Shown: positions 49,567 to 58,472, counted from the first letter of the stretch. The stretch: 64,000 nucleotides of DNA from Herbiconiux sp. VKM Ac-1786 (GCF_015350805.1 NZ_JADKSG010000001.1:1722513-1786512); one strand, 5' to 3'. Numbers and translations are program-made. The notes: generated by a model from the letters alone, not told the origin.

Positions 49567-49588
49567 GCGTTCCCGGGCATCCGTCTCG

Positions 49589-50524
49589 TCAGGCCCAGGA
49601 GCGCGCCGAGCGGGCCGCCCAGTACTGCGATGCCGGTTCGGCCAGGGCGGAGAGCCGCTCCTCGTCGAGCTCCGGCACCCGCGCCACGGTGCCCGCCCGC
49701 AGCTGCGCTCTCGTGACCGCCCCGCTCAGCACGATGTCGGCCCACGGATGCGCGACCGCCGCCCCCACGGCGAGACCCTCGAGCGACTGCCCGTCGGCCT
49801 CGGCCGCGGCGAGCGCCTCGGCCGAGCCCTCCGCCGCGGTGAGCCGGCCGTTCGCCAGCACCTCCTTCACGACGACGAGCCACCGGGCCCCGTTCGCGGC
49901 CTCGAGCGCCGGAGCGGCCGAGGGCTCGAGCAGGTTCCAGGTCGCCTGGACGGCCGAGAACGGCGAGTCCCGGAGCGCCAGGGCGCGCTCGATCACCTCG
50001 CCCTGCGCGGGTCCGCTGGTCGAGAAGCCGATCCGCACGCCCTCGGCGGAGAGCTCCCTCAGCCGGTCGAGCAGCGCCCGGTCGGTCAGGGCGGGGCTGT
50101 CGGGCGTGACCGAGTGCACGAGGTACACGTCGGGGGCGGTGCCGAGCGCGTCGAGCGTCTCGGGCCACTGCCGGTCGAGCATCCGGAGGCTGTGCTCCTT
50201 GCGCTCGTGCACGGGCGCGTCGACCTGCCAGTCGCCGAGGTACTCGTAGCCCCACTTCGAGCCGATGGTGAGCTCGTCACGGCGACCCGGATGCGCGGCG
50301 AGCCACGAACCCAGGAACTGCTCGGCCCGGCCGTACGAACGGGCCGCGTCGAGGTAGCGGATGCCGAGGAACCAGGCGGCGTCGAGCAGGGAGTGGGCCC
50401 GTTCGCGCATCACCTCGACCGACCGGGACTCGGCGGGGCCGAGGTCGGCGGCGCGGCCGGCGGTGATGTAGGCGGGGCGCCCGACCGCGGCGAGACCGAG
50501 GCCGAGGCGGGATTCGAGCGTCAC
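49589..50524 (-). CDS. Aldo/keto reductase
   Basis: 311 residues, TIM barrel. Catalytic tetrad readable as Asp/Tyr in YLDAARSYGRAE, Lys in GSKWGYEY and His in YLVHSV. NADPH-dependent reduction of an unknown carbonyl. GTG overlaps the stop of the 50521-50904 gene (tail of that gene, GTGA), so the two are coupled. The C-terminal part has an unusually Ala/Glu-rich helix. Confidence 0.88.
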   Translation of the reverse strand: MTLESRLGLGLAAVGRPAYITAGRAADLGPAESRSVEVMRERAHSLLDAAWFLGIRYLDAARSYGRAEQFLGSWLAAHPGRRDELTIGSKWGYEYLGDWQVDAPVHERKEHSLRMLDRQWPETLDALGTAPDVYLVHSVTPDSPALTDRALLDRLRELSAEGVRIGFSTSGPAQGEVIERALALRDSPFSAVQATWNLLEPSAAPALEAANGARWLVVVKEVLANGRLTAAEGSAEALAAAEADGQSLEGLAVGAAVAHPWADIVLSGAVTRAQLRAGTVARVPELDEERLSALAEPASQYWAARSARSWA

Positions 50525-50904
50525 TCGGCGGCGGTCTCGCCCGCCGGCACCGGCCCGAGCGAGTGGAGGTGCTCGAGGGAGCGGCGCTCGAGGTAGGCGC
50601 AGAGCTCGGCCGCGGCGGCGAGCTCCTCCGAGAGCGCCACGACGTCCTCGGTGCTGAGGGCCAGGTCGCGGTCGCGGGCGGCGAAGGTCACCTCCCAGTG
50701 GGGATCGCCGAGGGCGACGGGCTGCATGTAGACGTCGGTGGTGGCGTTCCGCAGGGCGATGACGACGAGACCGGTGTCGGAGCCGTCACTGCCGTCCTGC
50801 ACGGCGACGTCGGCGTACTCGGCGATGCGGGGGCCGCCCGACGTCGACCCGGGTCGGTACTCGCTCAGCCACGACTCGAGCACCTCTTTGCTGCGGAACG
50901 GCAC
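50521..50904 (-). CDS. Hypothetical protein, coupled to the aldo/keto reductase
   Basis: 127 residues, mixed alpha/beta, with EYADVAVQDGSDGSD, LVVIALRNATTDVYMQPVAL, HWEVTFAARDRDLAL and helix VALSEELAAAAELCAYLERRSL. GTG with GAGGAG 8 nt upstream. No signal peptide or membrane segment; no family recognised. Translational coupling suggests a linked role with the reductase. Confidence 0.7.
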   Translation of the reverse strand: MPFRSKEVLESWLSEYRPGSTSGGPRIAEYADVAVQDGSDGSDTGLVVIALRNATTDVYMQPVALGDPHWEVTFAARDRDLALSTEDVVALSEELAAAAELCAYLERRSLEHLHSLGPVPAGETAAE

Positions 50905-50972
50905 CTCGGACTCCTCCTGCTCCTCGGCCTGCTCCGAGGCCGGAGCGACGAGCCCAGCCTAGCGATCCCGGG

Positions 50973-51443
50973 TCATCCCGTGACGGGGAACGACCGTCCG
51001 GCCGCGTCGGCGAGATCGGCCAGCACCCGTTCGACGAGGGCGGCCGCCGCGGGGGCGAGACGGGCGGCCACCGCCAGCTCGGGAAGGTGCGCGCGGTCGT
51101 GGCGGTCGGTGAACTCCCGCCCCTCGGGGGTGAGGGCCAGCGTGAGCCCGCGCCGGTCGGTGCTGCTCGCCGAGCGGTCGACGTAGCCGAGCCGCACGAG
51201 CTTGTCGACCAGGGCGGTGATCGAGGCGCTCCGCAGGTCGAGACGGGAGGCCAGCTCCTTGGGGGTGAGGGAGCCGCCGCGCTCGCCCTCGGCGCGCAGC
51301 TCGAGCAGCGCGTTCCAGGCGCTGTCGGAGAGCTCGGTCTCGGTGCGGATCAGCCGGCGCAGTGCGCTGCGTGACGCCAGGTACTCCTCGAGGGCATCGA
51401 GCACGTCGCCCGAATCGAGCAGCTCGGCACGATCGTCCAGCAT
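50973..51443 (-). CDS. MarR family transcriptional regulator
   Basis: 156 residues: dimer helix SRSALRRLIRTETELSDSAWNALLEL, HTH TPKELASRLDLRSASITALVDKLVRLGYV, wing STDRRGLTLALTPEG. ATG at 51443 lies after a weak GGAGGG at 14 nt; a leaderless origin is possible. It has no obvious target; the 51626 gene diverges from it. Confidence 0.9.
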   Translation of the reverse strand: MLDDRAELLDSGDVLDALEEYLASRSALRRLIRTETELSDSAWNALLELRAEGERGGSLTPKELASRLDLRSASITALVDKLVRLGYVDRSASSTDRRGLTLALTPEGREFTDRHDRAHLPELAVAARLAPAAAALVERVLADLADAAGRSFPVTG

Positions 51444-51625
51444 CTCGGCGATACGATCCCTCCTCGAACGGCTCCGGCCCCGTCGGCCCGACCCTGAGCA
51501 CCCTACGCCGTCGTGGACGATCGGAGGAGGCGTCCGTCGGCGAAGTGGGGCATGATGGCGGCGATGCGGTCGCCGGGCCCACCCGAGAGCGGGTGCTCGC
51601 CGGGCCGCGAGAAACGGATGCACCG

Positions 51626-51952
51626 ATGACGAACCCCGCCGCCTTCGACGACGTGACCCGCGCCCTCCTGGCCGACCCCGACGACGACGTGACGCTGGAG
51701 GGCACGACCCTGCTGGTGAAGGGAGCCGTCTTCGCGGCCCTCGACGGCGAGCTGCTCGTCGTGGCGCTTCCGGCGCATCGCGCCGACGACCTCGTGGGCC
51801 GCGACGTGGCCGCGCCCGCCGAGGCGCCCTCGGCCGCTCCCGCGGGCGTCGCCGGCCGCTGGGTCGGCATCGCCGACAGCCAGAACTGGGTCGAGCTCGC
51901 CACCGAGGCGCACCAGTTCGTGGGCGAGCCCGCGGTGGGCGGCGACTCCTAG
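51626..51952 (+). CDS. Hypothetical protein (MmcQ/TfoX-like small domain)
   Basis: 108 residues: TTLLVKGAVFAALDGELLVVALPAHRADDLVGRDVA and WVGIADSQNWVELATEAHQFVGE, with an Ala/Pro insert in between. The arrangement of a short alpha/beta domain reminds of TfoX-N or MmcQ-type DNA-binding-like domains, but the match is weak. The stop shares CTAG with the convergent MFS gene. Function unknown. Confidence 0.65.
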   Translation: MTNPAAFDDVTRALLADPDDDVTLEGTTLLVKGAVFAALDGELLVVALPAHRADDLVGRDVAAPAEAPSAAPAGVAGRWVGIADSQNWVELATEAHQFVGEPAVGGDS

Positions 51953-53265
51953 CGGGTGGTGCGGATCATCCGCGGGCCCGCCCAGAGGATGAGCACCAGC
52001 ACGAGCCCCACGAATCCGAGCAGCACCGGCACGAGCGGCAGCGCGAGCAGGGCGGCGCCGACGGCCAGCGGCGGCACGGTCATCCCGGCGAAGGCCAGCA
52101 GGAAGATGCCCGAGGTGATCTCGCTGCGGTTGCCACCCGTGGCGAGCGACCCGGCGGTGGCCAGGGCGCCGCGGAAGACGAGGCCGACCCCGGCACCGGC
52201 CGCCACGCCCCCGCCGACGAAGAGCACGGTCGCCGCCGCGGCGTCGCCCGCCGCCCCGGCCACGAGCGCCGCGGCACCGAGGGCGAGCAGCCCGCCGGCC
52301 ATGCCGACGACGCCGAGGACCAGCTGGCGCCGGGTCGACAGCCGTGAGAAGACGATCTGCGCGAGCGCCGCGGCCCCGAACACCGAGAACGAGACGACGC
52401 CGGCGACGAGGTGGTCGGTCTGGTGCAGCAGCTGGGCGAGGAAGGTCGGGGCGACCGAGCCGAACAGGCCGGTGATCGCGAACGCGGCGAACCCGCCGAG
52501 CCCCGCCGCCCAGTACGCCCCGCGGCTCTCGGCCGGCACGCGCACCCGCTGGGGGCGGTAGGCCGCCGGAGCGGTCGGCGGCGTGACCGTCTCGGGCACG
52601 AAGGCGTAGGCGAAGCCGACGGCCACGAGCGCCGCGGCGAAGACGAGGTAGGGCGTCACGAGCGGAGCCCCGACCCACTCGGCGAACACGCCGCCGATCA
52701 GCGGTCCGAGCGCCAGGCCGCCCATGTTGGCGACGCCCGCGATGGTGGCGGCGAAGCCGATGCCGGCTCCCGGCCGGGCGATGCGCCGCAGATCGGCGAG
52801 GTGGGCCGTGGCGGTGGCGGTGAGCACTCCGATGCCGAGCCCGGCGACGAAGCGGGCGACGACGAGGCCCACCGCATCCGGCCACACGACGAACAGCACG
52901 GCCGCCACGAGCTCGATCGCCGCGGCCGTGAGGATGACCCGCCGACGGCCGAGCCGGTCGCTGAGGTGACCGGCCAGGTAGAGCGCGAGCATCACCCCGG
53001 TGGAGTAGGCCGCGAAGACGATCGTGATGACCACGGTGGGGAAGCCGTCGCGCTGCTGGTACAGCGCGTACAGCGGCGTCGGCACCGTGTTGAAGGCCAT
53101 CATCACGAGGAAGGCGACGGCGGTCACCCAGAAGCCGGCGGCGTGCGGCAGCCGCAGCTGCCCTCGGCCTCGCCCCGGCCCTCGTGGAGCGGTGTCGGCG
53201 GCAGCGGCAGCGGTGGCGGGAACGGGGACGGAGGCGGTGCGGGGCTCGGAGAGCAGTGCGGTCAT
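51949..53265 (-). CDS. Major facilitator superfamily transporter
   Basis: 438 residues, 12 helices. Motif A GHLSDRLGRRRVI in loop 2-3, ARFVAGLGIGVLTATATAHLADL in helix 4-5, and a long disordered N-terminus of about 40 residues. Drug/metabolite efflux type. Divergent from the LysR gene, so probably under its control. Ligand unknown. Confidence 0.9.
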   Translation of the reverse strand: MTALLSEPRTASVPVPATAAAAADTAPRGPGRGRGQLRLPHAAGFWVTAVAFLVMMAFNTVPTPLYALYQQRDGFPTVVITIVFAAYSTGVMLALYLAGHLSDRLGRRRVILTAAAIELVAAVLFVVWPDAVGLVVARFVAGLGIGVLTATATAHLADLRRIARPGAGIGFAATIAGVANMGGLALGPLIGGVFAEWVGAPLVTPYLVFAAALVAVGFAYAFVPETVTPPTAPAAYRPQRVRVPAESRGAYWAAGLGGFAAFAITGLFGSVAPTFLAQLLHQTDHLVAGVVSFSVFGAAALAQIVFSRLSTRRQLVLGVVGMAGGLLALGAAALVAGAAGDAAAATVLFVGGGVAAGAGVGLVFRGALATAGSLATGGNRSEITSGIFLLAFAGMTVPPLAVGAALLALPLVPVLLGFVGLVLVLILWAGPRMIRTTR

Positions 53266-53334
53266 GATTCGAGGATGCTCCCGCGCTGTCATCGTGTCCA
53301 ACGAATTATGCTGCAAAGTCTCATCGATCAGCTC

Positions 53335-53340
53335 TATGAT
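53335..53340 (+). promoter_or_regulatory. -10 box of the LysR gene
   Basis: TATGAT ends 7 nt before the ATG at 53348. Good match to the actinobacterial -10, with no Shine-Dalgarno in the remaining leader. Confidence 0.6.
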
Positions 53341-53347
53341 CGGGTGC

Positions 53348-54244
53348 ATGGAGACGCGCCTGCTGGAGTACTTCGTGACCGTGGCAGACGAGCTCAGCGT
53401 CACCCGCGCGGCCGAGCGGCTGTTCGTGGCGCAGTCGACCGTCTCGGCGGGCCTGCGCAGCCTCGAGGGCGAGCTCGGCGTCGCCCTGTTCGAGCGCACC
53501 ACCAAGTCGGTGCGCCTGCTCGCCGCGGGCGAGGTGCTGCTGCCGCTCGCCCGGGCGCTGATCGACGACGCCGAGGAGCTGCGGCGGGCGGCCACCGAGT
53601 CGGGCAGCGGCTTACGCGGGCGGGTGCGCATCGGCACCTTCACCGGCATGCAGCTGCTCGACCTCCCCGGGGTGCTCGGGCGCTTCCGGCGCGAGCATCC
53701 GCTCGTCGACATCCAGCTGGTGTCCTCGCCCGTCGGATCGACCGGGCTGGCCGACGACCTCGGGCACGGCCGGCTCGACCTCGCGTTCCTGGCGGTGCCG
53801 GCGCCGCCGACCCTCGACGCCTGGCCCATCGCGACGTTCGACTTCGTGGCGCTCGTGCCCGAGCGGCACCCGCTGGCGACGCGCGCCTCCGTGTCGCTCG
53901 CGCAGCTGGCCGGGGAGGAGTGGGTCGACGTGCTGCCGGGCTACGGCAACCGCCTGCAGCTCGACTGGGCCCTCGCCGACCGCGGCCTCGCGCGGCACCT
54001 CGCCGCCGAGCTGCCCGACCTGCCGAGCGTGGCGCCGTGGGTGGCCGCGGGCTTCGGTGTGGCCGTGGTGCCCGACGTGATCGAGGCGAGCGGATGCGCG
54101 CGCCTGCCGCTCAGCGATCCGCCCCCGCCGTGGGTGGTGTCCCTGGCCGTGCGGCGCGGGGCGTCCCGGCGGCCGCTGATCGCCGCACTGGCCCAGGTGC
54201 TGCGCGCCCCCGGGGACGACGAGGCGCCCCGCCTCACCGACTGA
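53348..54244 (+). CDS. LysR family transcriptional regulator
   Basis: 298 residues: HTH at 1-65 (LLEYFVTVADELSVTRAAERLFVAQSTVSAGLRSLEGELG split across the helices), then the periplasmic-binding-like effector domain (VRIGTFTGMQLLDLP; VALVPERHPLA; GFGVAVVPDVI). TATGAT ends 7 nt before the ATG: leaderless. Divergent to the MFS gene, the classic LysR/transporter pair. AT-rich T-N11-A-like words lie in the 82-bp intergenic region. Confidence 0.93.
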   Translation: METRLLEYFVTVADELSVTRAAERLFVAQSTVSAGLRSLEGELGVALFERTTKSVRLLAAGEVLLPLARALIDDAEELRRAATESGSGLRGRVRIGTFTGMQLLDLPGVLGRFRREHPLVDIQLVSSPVGSTGLADDLGHGRLDLAFLAVPAPPTLDAWPIATFDFVALVPERHPLATRASVSLAQLAGEEWVDVLPGYGNRLQLDWALADRGLARHLAAELPDLPSVAPWVAAGFGVAVVPDVIEASGCARLPLSDPPPPWVVSLAVRRGASRRPLIAALAQVLRAPGDDEAPRLTD

Positions 54245-54288
54245 ACGGGGACGCGGGGCGCCGGGCGCCGGAGCGCCTGAGCCGGGGC

Positions 54289-54561
54289 TCAGTAGGTGGT
54301 GGTGCCCATCATCGACATCGAAGCGACGACCGACAGGATGCCGATGATCAGCCCGACCACGAAGAGCACGGCGCCGATGATCACGCCCGCGAGCGCGGGG
54401 GTGTTCTTGTAGCCGGCCTTCTTGGACTGGCTCAGCGCGATCGCCGAGATGATCAGGCCGATCAGGTTGAAGAAGATGGCGACGATCAGGCCGACGATGC
54501 CGAGGGTCTTGCCCGGGTAGTCGGTGCCGGCGGGGGCGGCCTGGGGTGCGGATGCGGTCAT
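54289..54561 (-). CDS. DUF4190-type small membrane protein
   Basis: 90 residues: short Ala/Pro lead, helix GKTLGIVGLIVAIFFNLIGLIISAIALSQ, loop KKAGYKNTPALAG, helix VIIGAVLFVVGLIIGILSVVASM. The SQSKKAGYKN loop is typical for DUF4190. GGAGGG about 10 nt before the ATG. Function unknown; membrane-bound. Confidence 0.85.
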   Translation of the reverse strand: MTASAPQAAPAGTDYPGKTLGIVGLIVAIFFNLIGLIISAIALSQSKKAGYKNTPALAGVIIGAVLFVVGLIIGILSVVASMSMMGTTTY

Positions 54562-54669
54562 GGTGTGATTCCCTCCAGAAAACAACGGTTCCTCAAGAAG
54601 GTACTGGGTCCGGTGCCGGAACGGGAGTCCCGGTGGCCGAATCGGGTCGGATGCGGGAGGCTGAAGCCC

Positions 54670-55599
54670 GTGAAGAGCCAGCGCATCGCCCGTACCGACC
54701 TGTCCGTCTCCGCCGTCGTCCTCGGGCTGATGCGCATCGCCGAGCTCGACGACGAGGAGATCCGCACCCTCGTGGGTGCCGCCCGGGACGCCGGGATCAC
54801 GATGTTCGACCACGCCGACATCTACGGCGGCGAGCGCCACGGCAGCGAGCGTCGCTTCGGCGACGCCGTCTCGTTCTCGCCCGCCGAGCGTGAGCAGGTC
54901 GTCGTGCAGTCGAAGGTCGGCATCCGCGACGGCTACTTCGACTTCTCGACCGAGCACATCCTGACCACGGTCGACGAGTCGCTCGCCGCACTCCGGCTCG
55001 AGCACCTCGACCTGCTGCTGCTGCACCGACCCGACGCGCTGGTCGAGCCCGAGGAGGTCGCCGCGGCCTTCGACGCGCTCGAGAGCTCGGGCAAGGTGCG
55101 GTACTTCGGTGTCTCGAACCACACGCCGGGCCAGATCGACCTGCTCACCCGCACGGTGCGCCAGCCCCTCGTCGTGAACCAGGTGCAGCTGAGCCTCACC
55201 CACGCGCCGATCATCGCCCAGGGCGTCGCCGCGAACATGGTGCGCCTCGACCAGTCGATCGACCGCGACCTCGGGATGCTCGACCACGCCCGCCTGCACG
55301 ACATCACCCTGCAGGCGTGGTCGCCCTTCCAGAAGGGCTTCTTCGACGGGGTGTTCCTCGGCGATCGCGAGCACTTCGCCGAGCTGAACGACGTGCTCGA
55401 CGAACTGGCCGCGGCCTACGGCGTGACGCCGATGGCCATCGCGACGGCCTGGATCACCCGGCACCCCGCCGGCATCCAGGTCGTGCTCGGAACCACGAAC
55501 CCGGGTCGCGTCACCGACGCGGCCGCGGGCGCCGACGTCGTGCTGACCCGCCCGGAGTGGTACCGGCTGTTCACGGCCGCGGGCCACGCCCTCCCCTGA
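54670..55599 (+). CDS. Aldo/keto reductase (YcsN-like)
   Basis: 309 residues. FDHADIYGG with the catalytic Asp and Tyr, VVQSKVGI (Lys), LLLLHRPDAL (His), and the NADP-binding end VLGTTNPGRV. A short loop pattern matches the YcsN/YdhF oxidoreductase group. GTG start with GGGAGG about 11 nt upstream. Its 3' end overlaps the minus-strand 55571 gene by 29 bp. Substrate unknown. Confidence 0.9.
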   Translation: MKSQRIARTDLSVSAVVLGLMRIAELDDEEIRTLVGAARDAGITMFDHADIYGGERHGSERRFGDAVSFSPAEREQVVVQSKVGIRDGYFDFSTEHILTTVDESLAALRLEHLDLLLLHRPDALVEPEEVAAAFDALESSGKVRYFGVSNHTPGQIDLLTRTVRQPLVVNQVQLSLTHAPIIAQGVAANMVRLDQSIDRDLGMLDHARLHDITLQAWSPFQKGFFDGVFLGDREHFAELNDVLDELAAAYGVTPMAIATAWITRHPAGIQVVLGTTNPGRVTDAAAGADVVLTRPEWYRLFTAAGHALP

Positions 55600-55768
55600 G
55601 CCGCGCGGCCAGCCAGGCCTTCAGCCGGGCGGTGTGGCGGTCGGTGAACTCGTTCGAGAGCGCCAGGGTCTCGGCGCCGAGGTCGCCCCCGTGCACGATC
55701 GTCTCGAGGGCCTGCAGGGCGCGGCGCTCCTGCTCGTCGGCCAGCCGTCTCCGCTCCGCGTCGTCCAT
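55571..55768 (-). CDS. Small hypothetical protein
   Basis: 65 residues, helical and charged: MDDAERRRLADEQERRAL, ETIVHGGDLGAETLALSNEFTDRHTARLKAWL. TAGGGT ends 7 nt before the ATG (leaderless), which supports it being real. Overlaps the aldo/keto reductase by 29 bp at its 3' end. No known family. Confidence 0.55.
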   Translation of the reverse strand: MDDAERRRLADEQERRALQALETIVHGGDLGAETLALSNEFTDRHTARLKAWLAARLRGGRGPRP

Positions 55769-55872
55769 GCAGCACACCCTACGTCCGGGCCGCCGGATTC
55801 CGACAACCAGTCGGGCCGACGGGGCACCGCTCGCCCTATACCTGGAGGAACCGATCGTTCGAAGGAGGCACC

Positions 55873-56400
55873 GTGACCGAAGCCCCGCCCCGTCGTCGGC
55901 ACGACGAGCTCGACGGCCTGCTCGGCGCGCTCGACGGCATCCCGGTGATCGTGCACGACCGGTATCTCACCGTCGTCGGCGCGACCCGGCTGGCCCGAGC
56001 CGTCTCGCCCTTCTTCCGCGAGGGCGTCAACCTGGCGCGGGCGGCCTTCCTCGACGACTCCGTGGTCGAGAGCCAGACGGCGTGGCCCGAGTTCGCCGAG
56101 CACGTCGCCGCGACCCTCCGTGTCGAGCTCGACCGGCATGACGCCGATCCCGAGTTCCGGCGGCTCGTCGGCGAGCTCTCGGCCCGGAGCCGGGCGTTCG
56201 CGCGCGCCTTCGCCGACGATTCGGGCCGGCAGCGGCCGAGCGGCTCGTGGGTCTTCGGCGCCGACTCGCCCGAGCCCTTCACGCTCGCGTTCCACCGGCT
56301 CGAGCTGCCGGATGCCGGCGACACCGTGCTCGTCTGGCGACCCGACGGGCCGGCGGCCGAGCGGGCCCTGGCGGCGATCGCGCAGACGCTGCCGCGCTGA
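55873..56400 (+). CDS. MmyB-like ligand-binding domain protein without an HTH
   Basis: 175 residues. The full length is a MmyB-type PAS-like ligand domain (GIPVIVHDRYLTVVGATRLA, VNLARAAFLDD, WPEFAEHVAATLRVELDRHD, LVGELSARSRAFARAF), as is normally found C-terminal to an XRE HTH. No HTH precedes it and none is coded in the 104 bp upstream. GAAGGAGG lies 4 nt before the GTG. It may be a stand-alone lipid or fatty-acid sensor, or a decoy partner for an XRE protein. Confidence 0.85.
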   Translation: MTEAPPRRRHDELDGLLGALDGIPVIVHDRYLTVVGATRLARAVSPFFREGVNLARAAFLDDSVVESQTAWPEFAEHVAATLRVELDRHDADPEFRRLVGELSARSRAFARAFADDSGRQRPSGSWVFGADSPEPFTLAFHRLELPDAGDTVLVWRPDGPAAERALAAIAQTLPR

Positions 56401-56409
56401 CGCGCCGGG

Positions 56410-57318
56410 CTACCGGGTCTGCGGGTTCTGCCCCCACACGGTCGTGCCGTCGGGCAGCCAGCTGGCCTCGACGTCGACGAAGCTCTGCGGAAGCTGGTCG
56501 CCCTGCGAGGGCCGCCCCGTCACCGCGATCGAGCCGCGGATCAGCAACCCCGTCGCCGGGAAGCGGTCGGGGGGCACGCAGTTCGCGGTGTAGGTGCCGT
56601 TGTCCTGCACCAGCACGATGCAGACGTCGTCGTCGATGTCGCGCGCGACGTAGAGCGGGGTGTCGGCCATCGACAGCGTGCGCAGCGTCTCCTCGCGCAG
56701 CTGCACCGCGTAGAGCACGGGCGGCTGGTCGGCCGGCTGGGACGGCCGGTCGAAGATCGCGAGGGCACCCGAGGCGTCGGCGAACGGCGCTCCGCTCCCC
56801 GCCCCGAGCCCGGGCAGACCGCCTCCCGAGACGGCGGCCAGGGTGAACCCGGCGGCCCCGCCCACCAGGGCGAGCACGAAGCCCGCGGCGGCCACGGCGG
56901 CGAGCCGGCGCCGCCCCCGGTGGGGGCGCAGGGCGCCGCTGCGGTCCTCCTCGGGTTCCACGTCCTCCCCGGCGTCGTCCGGGCCAGGCGATCCCACGGC
57001 GCTCGCCGCGGTCACGGCCCGGTCGATCGCCCGCCGCTCCTCGTCGAGGGCCGCATCCAGCTGCGCGAGCTCGGCGGCCGCACGATCCGCGCGCGGCACG
57101 GCGTCGGCGCTGCCCTTGGCCGCGGGCGCGAACGCGATCCGCTGCAGCTCGGTGCGGCGCGCGGCGGGCGACTCCACCCCGGCCGGCGTCGGCGATCCCG
57201 GATGCTCGCGCCACCACAGCGCGTCGAGCACGTCGTGCGCGCCGTCGTACCCCCGCGCCACCCGCTCGCGGAACTCCGGGTCGCGCCGGGCCCGCAGGTA
57301 CTCGCTCGGAGCCGCCAT
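56410..57318 (-). CDS. Single-pass membrane protein with extracytoplasmic domain
   Basis: 302 residues. An N-terminal cytosolic region with WWREHPGSPTPAGV, a coiled-coil-like AELAQLDAALDEERRAI, an Arg-rich anchor and one membrane helix (about 139-164), then a Gly-rich linker and an extracellular beta-domain (VLYAVQLREETLRTL, LYVARDIDDDVCIVLVQDNGTYTANCV, two cysteines likely bridged). Looks like an anti-sigma or adhesion-type protein, but it lacks a zinc-finger anti-sigma motif. GGAGG before the ATG. Confidence 0.8.
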   Translation of the reverse strand: MAAPSEYLRARRDPEFRERVARGYDGAHDVLDALWWREHPGSPTPAGVESPAARRTELQRIAFAPAAKGSADAVPRADRAAAELAQLDAALDEERRAIDRAVTAASAVGSPGPDDAGEDVEPEEDRSGALRPHRGRRRLAAVAAAGFVLALVGGAAGFTLAAVSGGGLPGLGAGSGAPFADASGALAIFDRPSQPADQPPVLYAVQLREETLRTLSMADTPLYVARDIDDDVCIVLVQDNGTYTANCVPPDRFPATGLLIRGSIAVTGRPSQGDQLPQSFVDVEASWLPDGTTVWGQNPQTR

Positions 57319-57440
57319 GCTCCACCTCCTCGTCGAAGGGTATGCCCCCTCGAGCATTCGTCGCCGCCCCGTGCGCCGATTGGCCCGGCCCGCCCCGGCC
57401 CGCCTCGTCGCGCCGCGGGCACCGGGCTAGGGTCGGGGGC

Positions 57441-58457
57441 ATGGACCCCGTCGACGCCCTCACCGAGACCGCGTTCCTGCTCGAGCGGGAGCTCGCGCCG
57501 GGCTTCAAGGTCAAGGCGTTCCGCCGGGCCGCGGCGGTGGCGGGGGAGTTCTCGCCCGAGGAGCTCGCGGCACGGGCATCCGACGGCCGTCTGGCCCGCA
57601 CGAAGGGCATCGGCGACCGCTCGCTCGAGATCGTGCTGCAGGCGCTGGAGGGCCGCGTGCCCGACTACCTCGAGGCGCTGCGCGCGCGCACCGGCGAGAA
57701 GCTCGGCCCCGAGGCGAAGGCGCTGCGCGCGCAGCTGCGCGGCGACCTGCACGCGCACAGCGACTGGTCGGACGGCACCACCGACATCCCCTCGATGGCC
57801 GCCGCCTCCCGTGCGCTCGGGCACGAGTACCTCGCGCTCACCGACCACTCGCCGAGCCTGAAGATCGCGCACGGCCTCACCGCCGAACGGCTCGAGGCCG
57901 AGCTCGAGGTGGTCGCGTCGGTGAACGCCTCGGGCGACGACGGGTTCCGGCTGCTCGCCGGCATCGAGGTGGACATCCTCGCCGACGGCGCCCTCGACCA
58001 GGAGCCGGCGCTGCTCGACCGGCTCGACGTGGTGGTGGCGAGCGTGCACTCCAAGCTCCGCGACGAGAAGGGGCCGATGACGGCACGGATGCTCGCCGCG
58101 ATCCGCTCCGGCCGCGCCGACGTGCTCGGCCACTGCACGGGCCGCCTCGTGCAGGGCTCCCGCGGCACCCGGCCGCAGTCGGAGTTCGACGCCGACGCCG
58201 TCTTCGCGGCCTGCGCCGATGCCGGGGTCGCCGTCGAGATCAACTCCCGGCCCGAGCGGCAGGACCCGCCCGACGAGCTGATCGCCCTCGCGCTCGAGGC
58301 GGGCTGCCTGTTCAGCATCGACTCCGACGCGCACGCGCCCGGCCACCTCTGCTTCATCGACCTCGGTGCCGAGCGCGCGGCGACGGCGGGCATCCCGCCG
58401 GAGCGCATCGTGACGACCTGGCCGCTGTCGCAGCTTCTCGCCTGGACCTCCCGCTGA
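57441..58457 (+). CDS. PHP domain phosphoesterase (PolX-type C-terminal) with N-terminal helix-hairpin-helix region
   Basis: 338 residues. Residues 1-95 resemble the PolX fingers with a helix-hairpin-helix in LARTKGIGDRSLEI. The PHP domain has DLHAHSDWSDG (His104, His106), LTDHSPS, GIEVDIL, HSKLRDEKG, LGHCTG and DSDAHAPGH, giving a three-metal site. Hydrolyses phosphoester bonds of DNA ends or histidinol-phosphate-like small molecules. TAGGGT ends 7 nt before the ATG: leaderless. No polymerase domain is present. Confidence 0.92.
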   Translation: MDPVDALTETAFLLERELAPGFKVKAFRRAAAVAGEFSPEELAARASDGRLARTKGIGDRSLEIVLQALEGRVPDYLEALRARTGEKLGPEAKALRAQLRGDLHAHSDWSDGTTDIPSMAAASRALGHEYLALTDHSPSLKIAHGLTAERLEAELEVVASVNASGDDGFRLLAGIEVDILADGALDQEPALLDRLDVVVASVHSKLRDEKGPMTARMLAAIRSGRADVLGHCTGRLVQGSRGTRPQSEFDADAVFAACADAGVAVEINSRPERQDPPDELIALALEAGCLFSIDSDAHAPGHLCFIDLGAERAATAGIPPERIVTTWPLSQLLAWTSR

Positions 58458-58472
58458 CGGCAGGACCTCCCG

